Shown here piece by piece: positions 9,010-19,530 of a stretch of 64,000 nucleotides of DNA (within the stretch, counting starts at the first letter, position 1; each line of letters opens with the position of its first letter). The DNA lies in contig JACJXU010000003.1 in assembly GCA_020636475.1 (NCBI GenBank), positions 186,001 to 250,000 on the forward strand, in the 5' to 3' direction. Both the position numbers and the translations under genes were made by a program. The notes below the pieces were generated by a model. That model searched no databases. It was not told the origin of the DNA and saw nothing but the letters and a program-made list of their open reading frames with translations. This DNA comes from Chitinophagales bacterium. GTDB lineage: Bacteria; Bacteroidota; Bacteroidia; Chitinophagales; UBA2359.

Positions 9010-9083
9010 TTATTTAAAAAATTATTGAATAAAATGACACTTAATGTATCACAAAAATAACCAAATATCCCCAACAATACAAC

Positions 9084-9118
9084 AAAAAAAGCCGCACAGT
9101 AACTCCTGCGCGGCTTTC
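9084..9118 (-). terminator. Intrinsic terminator of groES-groEL
   Basis: On the minus strand the arms AAGCCGCGCAG and CTGTGCGGCTT form an 11-bp stem (one G-U pair) with a 6-base loop, followed by a run of T. It lies about 35 bp downstream of the groEL stop codon, as expected for an intrinsic terminator of the operon. Confidence 0.85.
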
Positions 9119-9150
9119 TATCGGGTAACTTATGGTTTTTTATCAGAATA

Positions 9151-10800
<1,650 letters not shown>

Positions 10801-10846
10801 TTATTAAAATAAAATGAATAAAAATAAAAAATGACATTAAGGCGGC

Positions 10847-11131
10847 TTAAATAATTGCCAAAATGTCAGATTCGCGCATGATTAAATAATCTTTACCATC
10901 TAACTGGATTTCGGTACCGGCGTATTTGCCGTACAATACCGTATCGCCAATTTTTACGGTGATAGGCTCATCTTTTTTACCGGAACCTACGGCAACCACT
11001 GTGCCTTTTGAAGGTTTTTCTTTAGCGGTATCGGGAATAATAATACCGGAAGCAGTTTTGCTTTCTGCTACGGCAGCTTCTACTACCACTCTGTCAGCTA
11101 AAGGAGTGATTTTTAATTTGTTTTTTGACAT
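10847..11131 (-). CDS. groS: Co-chaperonin GroES
   Basis: GroES is the 10-kDa lid of the GroEL chamber. The 94-residue protein has the standard layout: [15 protein letters not shown] at the N-terminus, the mobile loop around residues 17-32 ([18 protein letters not shown]), the GTVVAVGSG strand, and [15 protein letters not shown] at the end. It is the first gene of the groES-groEL operon. A sigma-54-like promoter and a 13-bp perfect palindrome lie 62-86 bp upstream. No CIRCE (HrcA) element is seen. Confidence 0.97.
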   Translation of the reverse strand: MSKNKLKITPLADRVVVEAAVAESKTASGIIIPDTAKEKPSKGTVVAVGSGKKDEPITVKIGDTVLYGKYAGTEIQLDGKDYLIMRESDILAII

Positions 11132-11192
11132 AAATGTGTTGATTTTTTAAATATTTGAAGTTAAAAAAATTAATAATTTTCAAAAGAACATC

Positions 11193-11217
11193 TTGATAGT
11201 ATCAAGGGCTGTGCCAA
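11193..11217 (-). promoter_or_regulatory. Candidate sigma-54-type promoter and palindromic operator upstream of groES
   Basis: On the minus strand the sequence TTGGCACAGCCCTTGAT (11201-11217) aligns with the -24/-12 consensus TGGCACG-N4-TTGC with correct spacing, but has A for G and A for C at two positions. Overlapping the -12 side is a perfect palindrome, TTGATAGTATCAA (11193-11205). The start codon is about 60 bp downstream. Both assignments are inference from sequence. Confidence 0.45.
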
Positions 11218-11333
11218 GCCATTTTTTCTGACAAAATTGCTTATTTTATAGTAATTGCATAAAAATAACGCATAATTTTCGCTGACAAACTTGCTTTTTC
11301 GGCAAAAATGGCAGTTTTTAATCATAAAATAAT

Positions 11334-12590
11334 TTATGAATTAATCGCTTCGTTTTGGTGTAGTAGTTTCAGCAAAGCCATGTTCATGGCAGTTTGGGCA
11401 ATTTGTCTGTCGCTTTGGTTTTGGTGGTGTACATTTTCGAGCGCATTAAAAATTATTTGCGAAGTATCGCCAAAAATGGCAGCATCCGAAATTTCTACAT
11501 CTTTTTCGCTCATCAAATAAGCAAAAACGCGAGCCATTCCGCAGTTGGCAATAAAGTCGGGAATGAGGCTGCAATGGTTGTCGATGTATTTGGCGGTATC
11601 GCCGAAAAAAATGTCATTGTCGATAAACGGCACATTGGCACCACACGAAATACACTCTAAGCCTTGTGCCAGCAAGCGTTCTACTTGCGCCTGACTCACA
11701 ATGCGCGAAGCGGCTCCGGGAATAAAAATTTCGGTGGGAATATCCCATATTTTTTCGTTTACTTCGGCAAAAGGAATGAGTTGCGGGTGCGCGAGTTGGT
11801 TGCTTTTGCGTTGGAGGAAAAGGGTTTTTATTTCTTCAAAACTAAAGCCTTCTTCGCGAATTAGTCCGCCCATTTTATCAATAATTCCGACAATTTTGGC
11901 ACCGCTTTGGCTCAAATACAGTGCTGCTGCTCCGGCAACATTGCCAAAACCTTGCACAATTACCCGCTTGTTTGCGATGTCGCTGTCTTTAAAAATACGA
12001 TAGTAGTGTTTCACACTTTCGGCAACGCCGTAGCCTGTAATCATATCGGCAACGGTGAATTTGCGGCTGAGGTCGGGTGTGAAATGAATATCTTCCAATT
12101 TTTTGGAAACGCCTTGTCGCAGTTGCCCGATGAGGTGAATTTTTTCGCTTTTGCCGGGTTCAAAATGTCCGTTTACCACGCCTTCTTGCGGATGCCAAAG
12201 TCCTAAGTCTTCGGTAATGGGAATTACATCGTGGAGTTCGTCCACATTGAGGTCGCCGCCGGTGCCGTAGTAATTTTTGAGGAGCGGCACTACGGCTTTG
12301 AACCAGCGTTGGAGTACGCCGTCACGGCGCGGGTCGCGGGGGTCGAAGTTGATGCCGGATTTTGCGCCGCCGATGTCGGGTCCCGAAACGGTAAATTTTA
12401 TTTCCATTACTTTGGCTAAAGATTCCACTTCGTTTTTGTCTAACCCTAAGCGCATACGCGTGCCGCCGCCTGCTGCACCATTGCGCAATGAGTTAATAAC
12501 CACCCAACCTTGTGCTTCGGTTTCGGGGTCGCTCCATTCAAAAACAATTTCGGGCTTTTTGCTGCGGTATTTTTCCAGTAAATGTTCCAT
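11334..12590 (-). CDS. Glu/Leu/Phe/Val family amino-acid dehydrogenase
   Basis: A 418-residue NAD(P)-dependent amino-acid dehydrogenase that oxidatively deaminates an amino acid to its 2-oxo acid. The catalytic region is visible as GPDIGGAKSGINFDPRDPRR near residues 90-110, including the catalytic Lys in GGAKSG and the conserved PxxDxxT-type Asp downstream. The Rossmann fold is at VIVQGFGNVAGAAALYLS near residue 220. The N-terminal segment RNGAAGGGTRMR is the substrate-binding region. Substrate preference cannot be read with confidence: the family includes glutamate, leucine, valine and phenylalanine enzymes. A TACCTTTG promoter box lies about 40 bp upstream, so it is probably transcribed alone. 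Confidence 0.9.
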   Translation of the reverse strand: MEHLLEKYRSKKPEIVFEWSDPETEAQGWVVINSLRNGAAGGGTRMRLGLDKNEVESLAKVMEIKFTVSGPDIGGAKSGINFDPRDPRRDGVLQRWFKAVVPLLKNYYGTGGDLNVDELHDVIPITEDLGLWHPQEGVVNGHFEPGKSEKIHLIGQLRQGVSKKLEDIHFTPDLSRKFTVADMITGYGVAESVKHYYRIFKDSDIANKRVIVQGFGNVAGAAALYLSQSGAKIVGIIDKMGGLIREEGFSFEEIKTLFLQRKSNQLAHPQLIPFAEVNEKIWDIPTEIFIPGAASRIVSQAQVERLLAQGLECISCGANVPFIDNDIFFGDTAKYIDNHCSLIPDFIANCGMARVFAYLMSEKDVEISDAAIFGDTSQIIFNALENVHHQNQSDRQIAQTAMNMALLKLLHQNEAINS

Positions 12591-12627
12591 AACCTATTTT
12601 TAGCGTTAAAAATGTGTATTTGCGCGG

Positions 12628-12635
12628 CAAAGGTA
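12628..12635 (-). promoter_or_regulatory. Bacteroidota -7 box (TACCTTTG) for the dehydrogenase gene
   Basis: The minus strand reads TACCTTTG, matching the Bacteroidota TAnnTTTG -7 box, 38 bp upstream of the dehydrogenase ATG. No strong -33 TTG element is evident. Confidence 0.55.
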
Positions 12636-12721
12636 CGAAGATTTGGAGCTTAATTTTTTAAAAAAGTGTAAAATTCGTGGGTTTGTGTCATAATAAAAAC
12701 AGTATGAACGAATGTAATAGT

Positions 12722-12757
12722 AAAAAAGCCCACACCACTACGGTAAGGGCTTTTTAT
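12722..12757 (-). terminator. Bidirectional-looking terminator between two minus-strand genes
   Basis: Arms AAAAAGCCC and GGGCTTTTT flank a 15-base centre with a small inner ACC/GGT pairing, and T runs occur on both strands. It lies 85-120 bp downstream of the thioredoxin-like T9SS gene and should terminate it. Confidence 0.75.
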
Positions 12758-12841
12758 CTTGATGATATTGTTAGTTTTTAAGAAACGTTTATATATAATC
12801 TGCTATCAAATTGCTGACTGAGTCTAACGGCAGTGGGGTGC

Positions 12842-14308
12842 TTATTTTGCTACTATAAAACGAACACTCTTGCTGTTGGCTTTGGCATCAGACATTCTCA
12901 AAATATATGTGCCATCGGCTAAGTTGCTTAGGTTTAGATATTCTTGATTATTTCCTGCTGCATAATCTTTGCTTAGAGCCAATACAGTCTGTCCTAAAAT
13001 ATTCACTACTTCCAAATTAATGGTTTGTGAGATGCTGTTATTAAACTGCACACTAAGTTGTTCTCTTGCAGGCACCGGAGTTACAACTATATTAGTGTTT
13101 TTATCTACATCAACAGAAAAATTGTAGCCTAACGGAGTTGAACTTGCATAAAAAAACACATCTACTTTTTTCCCAAAATCTATTCTATCCCAAATTATTG
13201 TTCCTTGATCATCTTTTAACTCTACACTACCTTCTGTATAGCTAGGATCTCCATTGGTGCAATTATGGCTTGCAGGGTTTACTGGTCCGTTAAACATCCC
13301 GTTACCCAATCCATCTGTAAGTTGAAATTTGTAGCAGCCATCTACATCTAAAACAATATTTTCAACATATGTTGTTTCGCAGTCAAGATAACCTTCGTTC
13401 TTTGCTACAACAGTACCTTGTTCATTATAAATCCTCCATGAATCTTGCGGACCCCATTTGTCGGTGTGTAAGTTGAGTGTCAGTTGCTTAGTTGAACTAC
13501 GAAAAACAATATCCTCCGTTATCTTATTATTGTTGTTTGCATCATCCGCTACATTGTTGGGAAGCGATGCTTGAATTTCTAATTTTGCTGCTTTTTTTTG
13601 TTCTATTGGATTGAACGTAATATCGGCAGCACTGAGTGTTGCTAAGTTTCCTGTCCAGTTGATAGTTTGTTCTAATTGTCCGTCATAAATAGCCTCTAAT
13701 TTTAGGGATGTTAGATTGTTGGTTCCTAAGTTTTGTATCGTTGCTTTGGGCGTAAATGCACTACAGTTTTGGTACTCTTTTTCTCCAATATAAGTCACGC
13801 TAGCATTGTTCACGCCAAATACACCTGCACAATTTGCAGCGGCTATTCCTGCATATTGTGAACTTGGAACCATCCCAAACTCGTATGCTTCTTTTGAAGG
13901 GCATATCATATAAAGTGTGGGGTAGTAGTTAATTTCGTAGTCATCATTTACGCTACCTGTCTGATTGATAATAGGAAAAGGAGTGCTTGCTATCCAGTTT
14001 CCTGCTACTCCCGAAGGATTTTGTAAATTATCATCTGTTTGACTGTCTGCCTCTAATGCTAAAAATACCATTGTATTATCTCCGTTTGGCCCGTGTAATT
14101 GATAGGCTTCTTTTATTTTAGGAGCATAATTCCAACAGGTAGTGCACCATGTAGCAAACATGTCCAACACCACTATTTTCCCTTGATTTAAGTAGGAATA
14201 CAAATTGTGGCTATTCCCGTTTAAATCAGTAAGGGTAAAATCAGGAGCTATGGTGCCATTTTCTAACTGTGCTTGTGCGCTTGGGGTCGAAATTCCTAAA
14301 CCCAACAT
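12842..14308 (-). CDS. Thioredoxin-like (TlpA/redoxin) protein with T9SS type A sorting domain; start affected by an apparent frameshift
   Basis: From the ATG at 14308 the protein has 488 residues. A redoxin/TlpA-type thioredoxin domain occupies about residues 18-160 and contains the redox motif WCTTC (FATWCTTCWNYAPKIK). A beta-rich middle region follows. The last ~75 residues look like a T9SS sorting domain (NLEVVNILGQTVLAL, then DGTYILRMSDAKANSKSVRFIVAK), so the protein is expected to be secreted or surface-attached. The visible start gives a signal peptide lacking its basic n-region. Adding one base in the A5 or T5 run at 14326-14337 restores an ATG at 14340 and a perfect signal peptide start (MKKIFYLALLTMLGLG). 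A promoter box at 14389-14396 fits the upstream start. Confidence 0.82.
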   Translation of the reverse strand: MLGLGISTPSAQAQLENGTIAPDFTLTDLNGNSHNLYSYLNQGKIVVLDMFATWCTTCWNYAPKIKEAYQLHGPNGDNTMVFLALEADSQTDDNLQNPSGVAGNWIASTPFPIINQTGSVNDDYEINYYPTLYMICPSKEAYEFGMVPSSQYAGIAAANCAGVFGVNNASVTYIGEKEYQNCSAFTPKATIQNLGTNNLTSLKLEAIYDGQLEQTINWTGNLATLSAADITFNPIEQKKAAKLEIQASLPNNVADDANNNNKITEDIVFRSSTKQLTLNLHTDKWGPQDSWRIYNEQGTVVAKNEGYLDCETTYVENIVLDVDGCYKFQLTDGLGNGMFNGPVNPASHNCTNGDPSYTEGSVELKDDQGTIIWDRIDFGKKVDVFFYASSTPLGYNFSVDVDKNTNIVVTPVPAREQLSVQFNNSISQTINLEVVNILGQTVLALSKDYAAGNNQEYLNLSNLADGTYILRMSDAKANSKSVRFIVAK

Positions 14309-14388
14309 TGTAAGTAGTGCTAAGTAAAAATCTTTTTCATAGTTTAATTTATATGATTTTATTTAAAAAAATTAAAAAATTATCCATG

Positions 14389-14396
14389 CAAAGATA
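14389..14396 (-). promoter_or_regulatory. Bacteroidota -7 box (TATCTTTG) for the thioredoxin-like T9SS gene
   Basis: The minus strand reads TATCTTTG. Transcription starting a few bases downstream would give a leader of about 43 nt to the frame-restored ATG at 14340, or about 75 nt to the ATG at 14308. Confidence 0.55.
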
Positions 14397-14526
14397 TAAA
14401 TTAATTTTTTATTTGCAATATCTACATTAAATAAATCGTATCAATTTGCGATAAATTTCACTCATGTCTGACCTAATTATTTCATAAAGCCAAAAGGCAA
14501 CTGTATAGCACTTTTGCATCATTTAA

Positions 14527-14851
14527 TACCAAAACGGAATCATCATTGCGTATTAAAAAAGTACAAACCCTCTTCATGTACATAGTTTTTGTATAAGAAA
14601 AGTTTAAAAATCTTTTTTCGCCGTATAGCAGCTTTTGGGCGTTAGAAATTTTTGAAGCCTTGGAAAAAATTTAGCCCCAAAGCTGCGGTTTTGCCCGAAT
14701 AGGGCAAAAATACCTTGAAAAAAGTGTCGTTTCTTTTGCTTCGTTTTCTTTGGACAAGCAAAGAAAATGAAGAAACCCAAAGCATACTTCTGTACCCAAA
14801 CTTGCAGGGCAGATACCTAAAGCTATACGCAACCTTCATACGGTTTTGGTA
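14527..14851 (-). mobile_element. MITE-like element copy B (complete, 325 bp)
   Basis: This copy is complete and inverted relative to copies A, C, E and F. It begins with TACCAAAACGG and ends with CCGTTTTGGTA-type sequence; the two 28-bp ends match at about 21 positions as inverted repeats. It is flanked by direct TAA triplets (14524-14526 and 14852-14854), a 3-bp target duplication. It belongs to the long subtype. Its large internal stem carries a C-G pair where most copies have T-A. Confidence 0.85.
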
Positions 14852-14890
14852 TAAATTGGCTTATAATTAAGTAATTGGATAAAATAAAAC

Positions 14891-14933
14891 CAGCATAAAT
14901 TATTTGCCGAGCGTTGAGCGAAGTCGAAACGCG
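14891..14933. repeat. Second copy of the CAGCATAAATTAT / GAGCGTTGAGCG repeat
   Basis: CAGCATAAATTAT at 14891-14903 is followed by the unit starting GAGCGTTGAGCGAAGTCG at 14909-14933. The same two blocks appear at 7215-7274, there separated by ~23 bp. The copy lies 40 bp from MITE copy B. The remaining part of the 804-bp gene-free region 14309-15112 is AT-rich, with no coding signal. Confidence 0.6.
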
Positions 14934-15060
14934 GCTATACTCAATGCACAAGTTTCAAAGTATATTATTCAAGAGAATACTTGATTACTTTTGGGTAGGT
15001 ACTTAAGTGTAAGTGTCCATTACTTTTTACCTAATATTCGCAGAGTTTTTATAAATAAAA

Positions 15061-15097
15061 AAGGAAAGCATGTGCTAAAAAAACATGCTTTCCTTTT
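15061..15097 (-). terminator. Terminator of the SBBP/PKD T9SS gene
   Basis: Perfect 13-bp arms AAGGAAAGCATGT (15061-15073) and ACATGCTTTCCTT (15083-15095) are flanked by T/A runs on both sides. The stem lies about 15 bp downstream of the stop codon of the large minus-strand gene. Confidence 0.88.
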
Positions 15098-15112
15098 TAG
15101 ATAGTTTACAAC

Positions 15113-18100
15113 TTAGTGAAGTATAAACCGCTCGGTTTTAAGTACATTGTTGCCATCAGCGATTTGGATAAAATACACGCCGGGCAGGAGCGAATGTAGG
15201 TTTATATGGAAAGAAGATACATCATAAGCAGGATTAAAACTTTCTTTTCCCGAAAGTATTTGCTGCCCTGTTACATTGAAAATTTGATAATTAATAGCAG
15301 CGATATTTTCTGAAATTAAGTTGCAATAAAGCATTTTGTCAGTTAAGTGTAAATTTATATTGCTTTCATCAAATCGTGTAAGTAATACAATTTCATTATA
15401 ATATCCTTGCTTTCCTTCCATGTCAATGTATTTTAAACGATAATAAGTATCTCCCGTATTAAAATTTGTATCCAAAAAGTCCAAATCAATTGCTGCGGAG
15501 TTTAAGTATAAAGGAACATCTACTTCCGCAATATTACTAAAGTCAATGCCATTTAAGGATTTTTCGATAATAAAAGTTGGAATAGGAGGGTCAGAAAGAT
15601 TGTTGTAAATCCACTCTAATTGATTTCCTTCCGTTATAATTTTACCGCTGAAACTAATTAGCGTTGTGGGCAACTTATAACAAGCCACAATTTCCTGAAT
15701 GGCAGGCTCGGCAGCTTCACAACCTTTTTCGTCGGCGGCAAACACCGAATATGTAGAACCATCAGGGAAAGTATTGATTAAAAATTGCTGGTCGGCGTGA
15801 ATCGTATTATCCGAAGTGTAGTCGCCCGTAACAATGTAATATGCGTTAGGGTTGAAACTTGGATAACCGCCCGAAATAAGCGCGTAAGCCTCAAACTGAC
15901 CGTCATCGCCTAAACATTCAATATCATCAATAATGGTAATGGGTTTAAGGAAAACAACAGGTGTTCCTGCCGAAATTACGGTACAGGCATCGTTCAAATC
16001 AATGCTTCCATTGCCAGTATCATCGCCTACTGCTGTAGAAATGTAGTACATCACATTGTACGAAGGCACATCTTCTATACTAAATTCGCCAGTAGTATTT
16101 TGGGCATACACCGTTCCCAATGTTTCACCCGAACCGTTGTGAATTATATATACAAAACTCAAGCCTTCCTCAAGTGTTGGGGCTTCTGTCCAAGCCGCTT
16201 GCGCCAAATCTCCGGCACAAATAAACTGGGTGCTGCTTTCCATTGTTCCTGCATTGTACATACAGGTAGGGCAGAAAGGCGTTTCAAAACTATAAGTGCC
16301 GCTACAAGTAGTATAATCATCATACAAACTGAAGTTTAAAGCTGTCTCACTGCTGCTCAGAACTACCGTTGTTGTAGGATTTTCGGCATTTAGCACCACT
16401 TCAATGCCATTGCCGCTAACAGTAATATTGCCCGGCGTTTCGGTTGCCAATCCGCTAAGGCTAATTTGTGCATTAAATGTGCCACTACCGTCTGGAATAC
16501 AGTCGCCGGCAGTAATAGTTATTTCGGGCTGGGCATACACCGTAAAATCCAAAATTTTATTGTCCACGCACACATATTCGCCTAAAATAACATGCGAAAC
16601 GGTTGCATTATTCACATAATTGGTGAGCGGAAGCTGACTGATGTCAAAATTGTAATTTTCTGAGGGATATTCTTCATCATTGTAATAAACTACAAGTGTT
16701 CCGCCCGGCTGAGTAGTTTCTGCACTTAGTATTCCATCGGCACAAAATTCGTTCTGGTTGATGGTAAAAGTAGCATCCGGCGTAGCAAAAACACGTATCA
16801 TTTGGGTAAATGAAGCAGTACAGTCGCCTTCGCCAACGGTATAAGTTACATCGTATTCGCCTACTTCTAATTCCAAAATAATAAATTGTCCTGTAACAGG
16901 GTTAATGTTAATTGTATTGGAAGACCAAGTACCGCCGGGTGTTACGGCTGCAAAAGAAGGCTGTGCATTGCTGCCAAAGCAGAAATTTCCATCGGGAAAA
17001 TAAGGGTCGGGAGCTTGCTGAATCGTAATGCTTTTTACCAAAGTGTCGCTCACATTACAAGCATCAGGATTGGTAGCAATGAGCATAATATTATACACGC
17101 CGCTCGTATCATAGCTAAAAGTCGGATTTTCTTCTTCAGAAGTTTCGCCATTGCCGCTGTCCCATAAGTAAGATACTGCATCGAGGCTGTTGTTGGTAAG
17201 CGTAATGCTAAAAGGCGCGCAACCATAGTCGGGAATAGCAAAATCTGCTACAACGGTATTGGCATCAAAAGCGAATTTTATAGAACCCATATTACAGTTT
17301 GAACTGCCATTGGTTTGCGACCAAACGCCCGGCGTAGTAGGAAAATCATTGCCGCCACACGCAGCGCAAACTGCTTGGTAAATTACGCCACGCTTGTCAA
17401 AACGACTGGTGCCACCGTCCACGTGTTCGTAGGCAACGGGGTCGCCGAAGAAAGTGGCATAATTAAGTGCGGCAGCTTCAGCTTCCAATACCAAAAAGTA
17501 AAAATCTTGCCCATCGGTAATGTTTTGGTAGGCATCGTTGGTTACAGACAATCCATTGGTAGAGTTGCTACTCAAAAATCCGCCCCAGCCCGATACATAA
17601 ATTCGATTACATTCGTCCACTAAAAAAGCCGTAGGGGAAATATTAATCGTATTGTTTGTTCCAAATCTTGTGGACCAAATACTGCTGCTAAGGTCGGTAT
17701 TGAATTTATGAATAAACTGTCCGCCATTACCGCTATATACATTTTCACTAATGGGATAATTTCCTTGTGTTTGCCCTAAGAAATAAATATTTTCATCACT
17801 ATCAATATCTGCAAAATAAGCCGCATCATAGCCGGAAGTACCCAGAAAAGTTGCTGTATTCACGCTGCTTAAATCATTGGAAAAGATTGCCGCAAAGCCG
17901 TCCGCAGAACCACCGTTGTAGGTGCCTTTATAAGCATTGCCGGTGGTGGGAAAATTGTTGCTGGTTGTGGCACCGCTTACTACTAAGTTGCCACCAGACA
18001 AAACTTTTATACTATATGCACCTTCGGCACTACTGCCACCTATATACGTTGCTGCAATAGTTTGAGACAGATCTGCACTAAATTTTGCAACTACGCCATC

Positions 18101-19471
18101 TTGATTTCCGCCATAGATACTTTGATAACTTCCGGTACTCGTAGGTAAATTAGCCGAATTACTACAAGAAGCAATATACACATTGTCGTCGCCATCTAAC
18201 ATAATTTCGCCCCGCGCAATGTCGCCATAATTAAAATCCAAACTATTGGAAACATTTAAACCATCATTGCCGCTACCGCCAAAATAAGTGCTGCCTACTA
18301 AAGTAGAGCCATCTTCGCTAAGGCGACTAAGCACAATGTCGGAGCCGTTAGAATAATTTATGTTGTTTACGCTTAAAGAATTTCCGCCATTAAAAGTATT
18401 ATCGGCAGAGTTGGAAGTCATCGGGAAATTCATGGATGAAGTTGTACCCAAAATCAACAAATCGCCTTCACTATTTACAATCATTGAATGGGGAAATTCG
18501 CTGGAAGCACCGCCCAAATAAGTGCCATACAAAAGTTGTGTGCCATCGGGCGAGTATTTGGTGATGGCAATGTCCGTAGAAGTGCCGCCAAAAGTAGTTT
18601 GGAAAGCTCCGGTAGTAGTAGGAAATCCATTTTGCCCGAAAGGATTGAAGCCGATACCTCCACCATAAAAGTTTCCGGCTTGGTCGTAAGTAGCCGTAGA
18701 ACCCCAGTTGTCGGCATTTGCGCCGGTAAGTGTAGCAAAAATGATGTCGGGGTCTATTACCAAATCATAATTGACATTGTAGCCTTCGGGAAAAGCGAAA
18801 GTAACGACATTGTTTTCATTCAACACATAATTACAAGCTACTTGTACTACGGCACCGTTGATAAACTGGTAAGCAAAAGGCATACTAAATTGCAAAGTTT
18901 CAAATGCCAAAGGAATTTCGAGGGCATTGTTTTTTAGATAAATATTTTCTACGCCTTCAAGCGAAAACGCAATATCATTTGGATTGCTGTTGGCTGCCAG
19001 CAAAATATCGAATTTCATCGCTTCGGCAGTGCTGTAATATTTTAAGTCAATGCCGTTGTACAGTTGGTATTGTGTCACCATTTGGTACAAACCCACTTTA
19101 CTCGCCCAGCGTGTAGGGTCATTTCCCAGAAAATAGTTGTAATAGCTTTCATTTTTGAAAAAAGCTGTGCTAATACTTTGTTGTGTGTTCAAAAATTGCA
19201 AGCGAAAATTGTGGTGATGAATCGGCAAATTTTGTGCATCTGCTGTTCCATGATGCGCTTCGTGGGCAGCCTCAAGGTCTTCGGCTTTTACCACTTCAAA
19301 AAACATGCCATCGGCAAGAATATCCACTTGTGCATGGTTTAGTTTTGCACGGTATTGAATTTCATTGTCCCACTGTCCGTTATTTTCGATATAAAGTAGT
19401 TGGTTGTTTTGGGCATTTACAACGAATAACGAATTTAAAAGCACCAATAAGAGGGTAAAGTTTATTTTCAT
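15113..19471 (-). CDS. Large secreted SBBP beta-propeller/PKD protein with T9SS type A sorting domain
   Basis: A 1452-residue exported protein. A signal peptide is at residues 1-20 (MKINFTLLLVLLNSLFVVNA). The N-terminal domain starts with LLYIENNGQWDNEIQYRA, the mark of the DUF7948-type domain that precedes SBBP repeats. Several SBBP-type beta-propeller repeats follow (residues ~270-700; e.g. STYFGGSGNDG and ATYIGGSSAEGAYSI). A PKD domain is at ~740-830 (YLWDSGNGETSEEENPTFSY), then Ig-like regions. The C-terminus is a T9SS sorting domain ending VYFIQIADGNNVLKTERFILH. It is expected on the cell surface or secreted, probably as an adhesin-like or structural protein; the ligand is unknown. A strong terminator follows. 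Confidence 0.88.
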   Translation of the reverse strand: MKINFTLLLVLLNSLFVVNAQNNQLLYIENNGQWDNEIQYRAKLNHAQVDILADGMFFEVVKAEDLEAAHEAHHGTADAQNLPIHHHNFRLQFLNTQQSISTAFFKNESYYNYFLGNDPTRWASKVGLYQMVTQYQLYNGIDLKYYSTAEAMKFDILLAANSNPNDIAFSLEGVENIYLKNNALEIPLAFETLQFSMPFAYQFINGAVVQVACNYVLNENNVVTFAFPEGYNVNYDLVIDPDIIFATLTGANADNWGSTATYDQAGNFYGGGIGFNPFGQNGFPTTTGAFQTTFGGTSTDIAITKYSPDGTQLLYGTYLGGASSEFPHSMIVNSEGDLLILGTTSSMNFPMTSNSADNTFNGGNSLSVNNINYSNGSDIVLSRLSEDGSTLVGSTYFGGSGNDGLNVSNSLDFNYGDIARGEIMLDGDDNVYIASCSNSANLPTSTGSYQSIYGGNQDGVVAKFSADLSQTIAATYIGGSSAEGAYSIKVLSGGNLVVSGATTSNNFPTTGNAYKGTYNGGSADGFAAIFSNDLSSVNTATFLGTSGYDAAYFADIDSDENIYFLGQTQGNYPISENVYSGNGGQFIHKFNTDLSSSIWSTRFGTNNTINISPTAFLVDECNRIYVSGWGGFLSSNSTNGLSVTNDAYQNITDGQDFYFLVLEAEAAALNYATFFGDPVAYEHVDGGTSRFDKRGVIYQAVCAACGGNDFPTTPGVWSQTNGSSNCNMGSIKFAFDANTVVADFAIPDYGCAPFSITLTNNSLDAVSYLWDSGNGETSEEENPTFSYDTSGVYNIMLIATNPDACNVSDTLVKSITIQQAPDPYFPDGNFCFGSNAQPSFAAVTPGGTWSSNTININPVTGQFIILELEVGEYDVTYTVGEGDCTASFTQMIRVFATPDATFTINQNEFCADGILSAETTQPGGTLVVYYNDEEYPSENYNFDISQLPLTNYVNNATVSHVILGEYVCVDNKILDFTVYAQPEITITAGDCIPDGSGTFNAQISLSGLATETPGNITVSGNGIEVVLNAENPTTTVVLSSSETALNFSLYDDYTTCSGTYSFETPFCPTCMYNAGTMESSTQFICAGDLAQAAWTEAPTLEEGLSFVYIIHNGSGETLGTVYAQNTTGEFSIEDVPSYNVMYYISTAVGDDTGNGSIDLNDACTVISAGTPVVFLKPITIIDDIECLGDDGQFEAYALISGGYPSFNPNAYYIVTGDYTSDNTIHADQQFLINTFPDGSTYSVFAADEKGCEAAEPAIQEIVACYKLPTTLISFSGKIITEGNQLEWIYNNLSDPPIPTFIIEKSLNGIDFSNIAEVDVPLYLNSAAIDLDFLDTNFNTGDTYYRLKYIDMEGKQGYYNEIVLLTRFDESNINLHLTDKMLYCNLISENIAAINYQIFNVTGQQILSGKESFNPAYDVSSFHINLHSLLPGVYFIQIADGNNVLKTERFILH

Positions 19472-19530
19472 TTGTAAATGAATTTTTTATTATATAGAAT
19501 ATTTTTTAAAATTAGTATAAAAAACTGAAA

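Noticed and set aside
11194..11205. CIRCE-like operator upstream of groES
   Set aside because: The palindrome TTGATAGTATCAA has no 9-base spacer and no TTAGCACTC arms, so it is not CIRCE.
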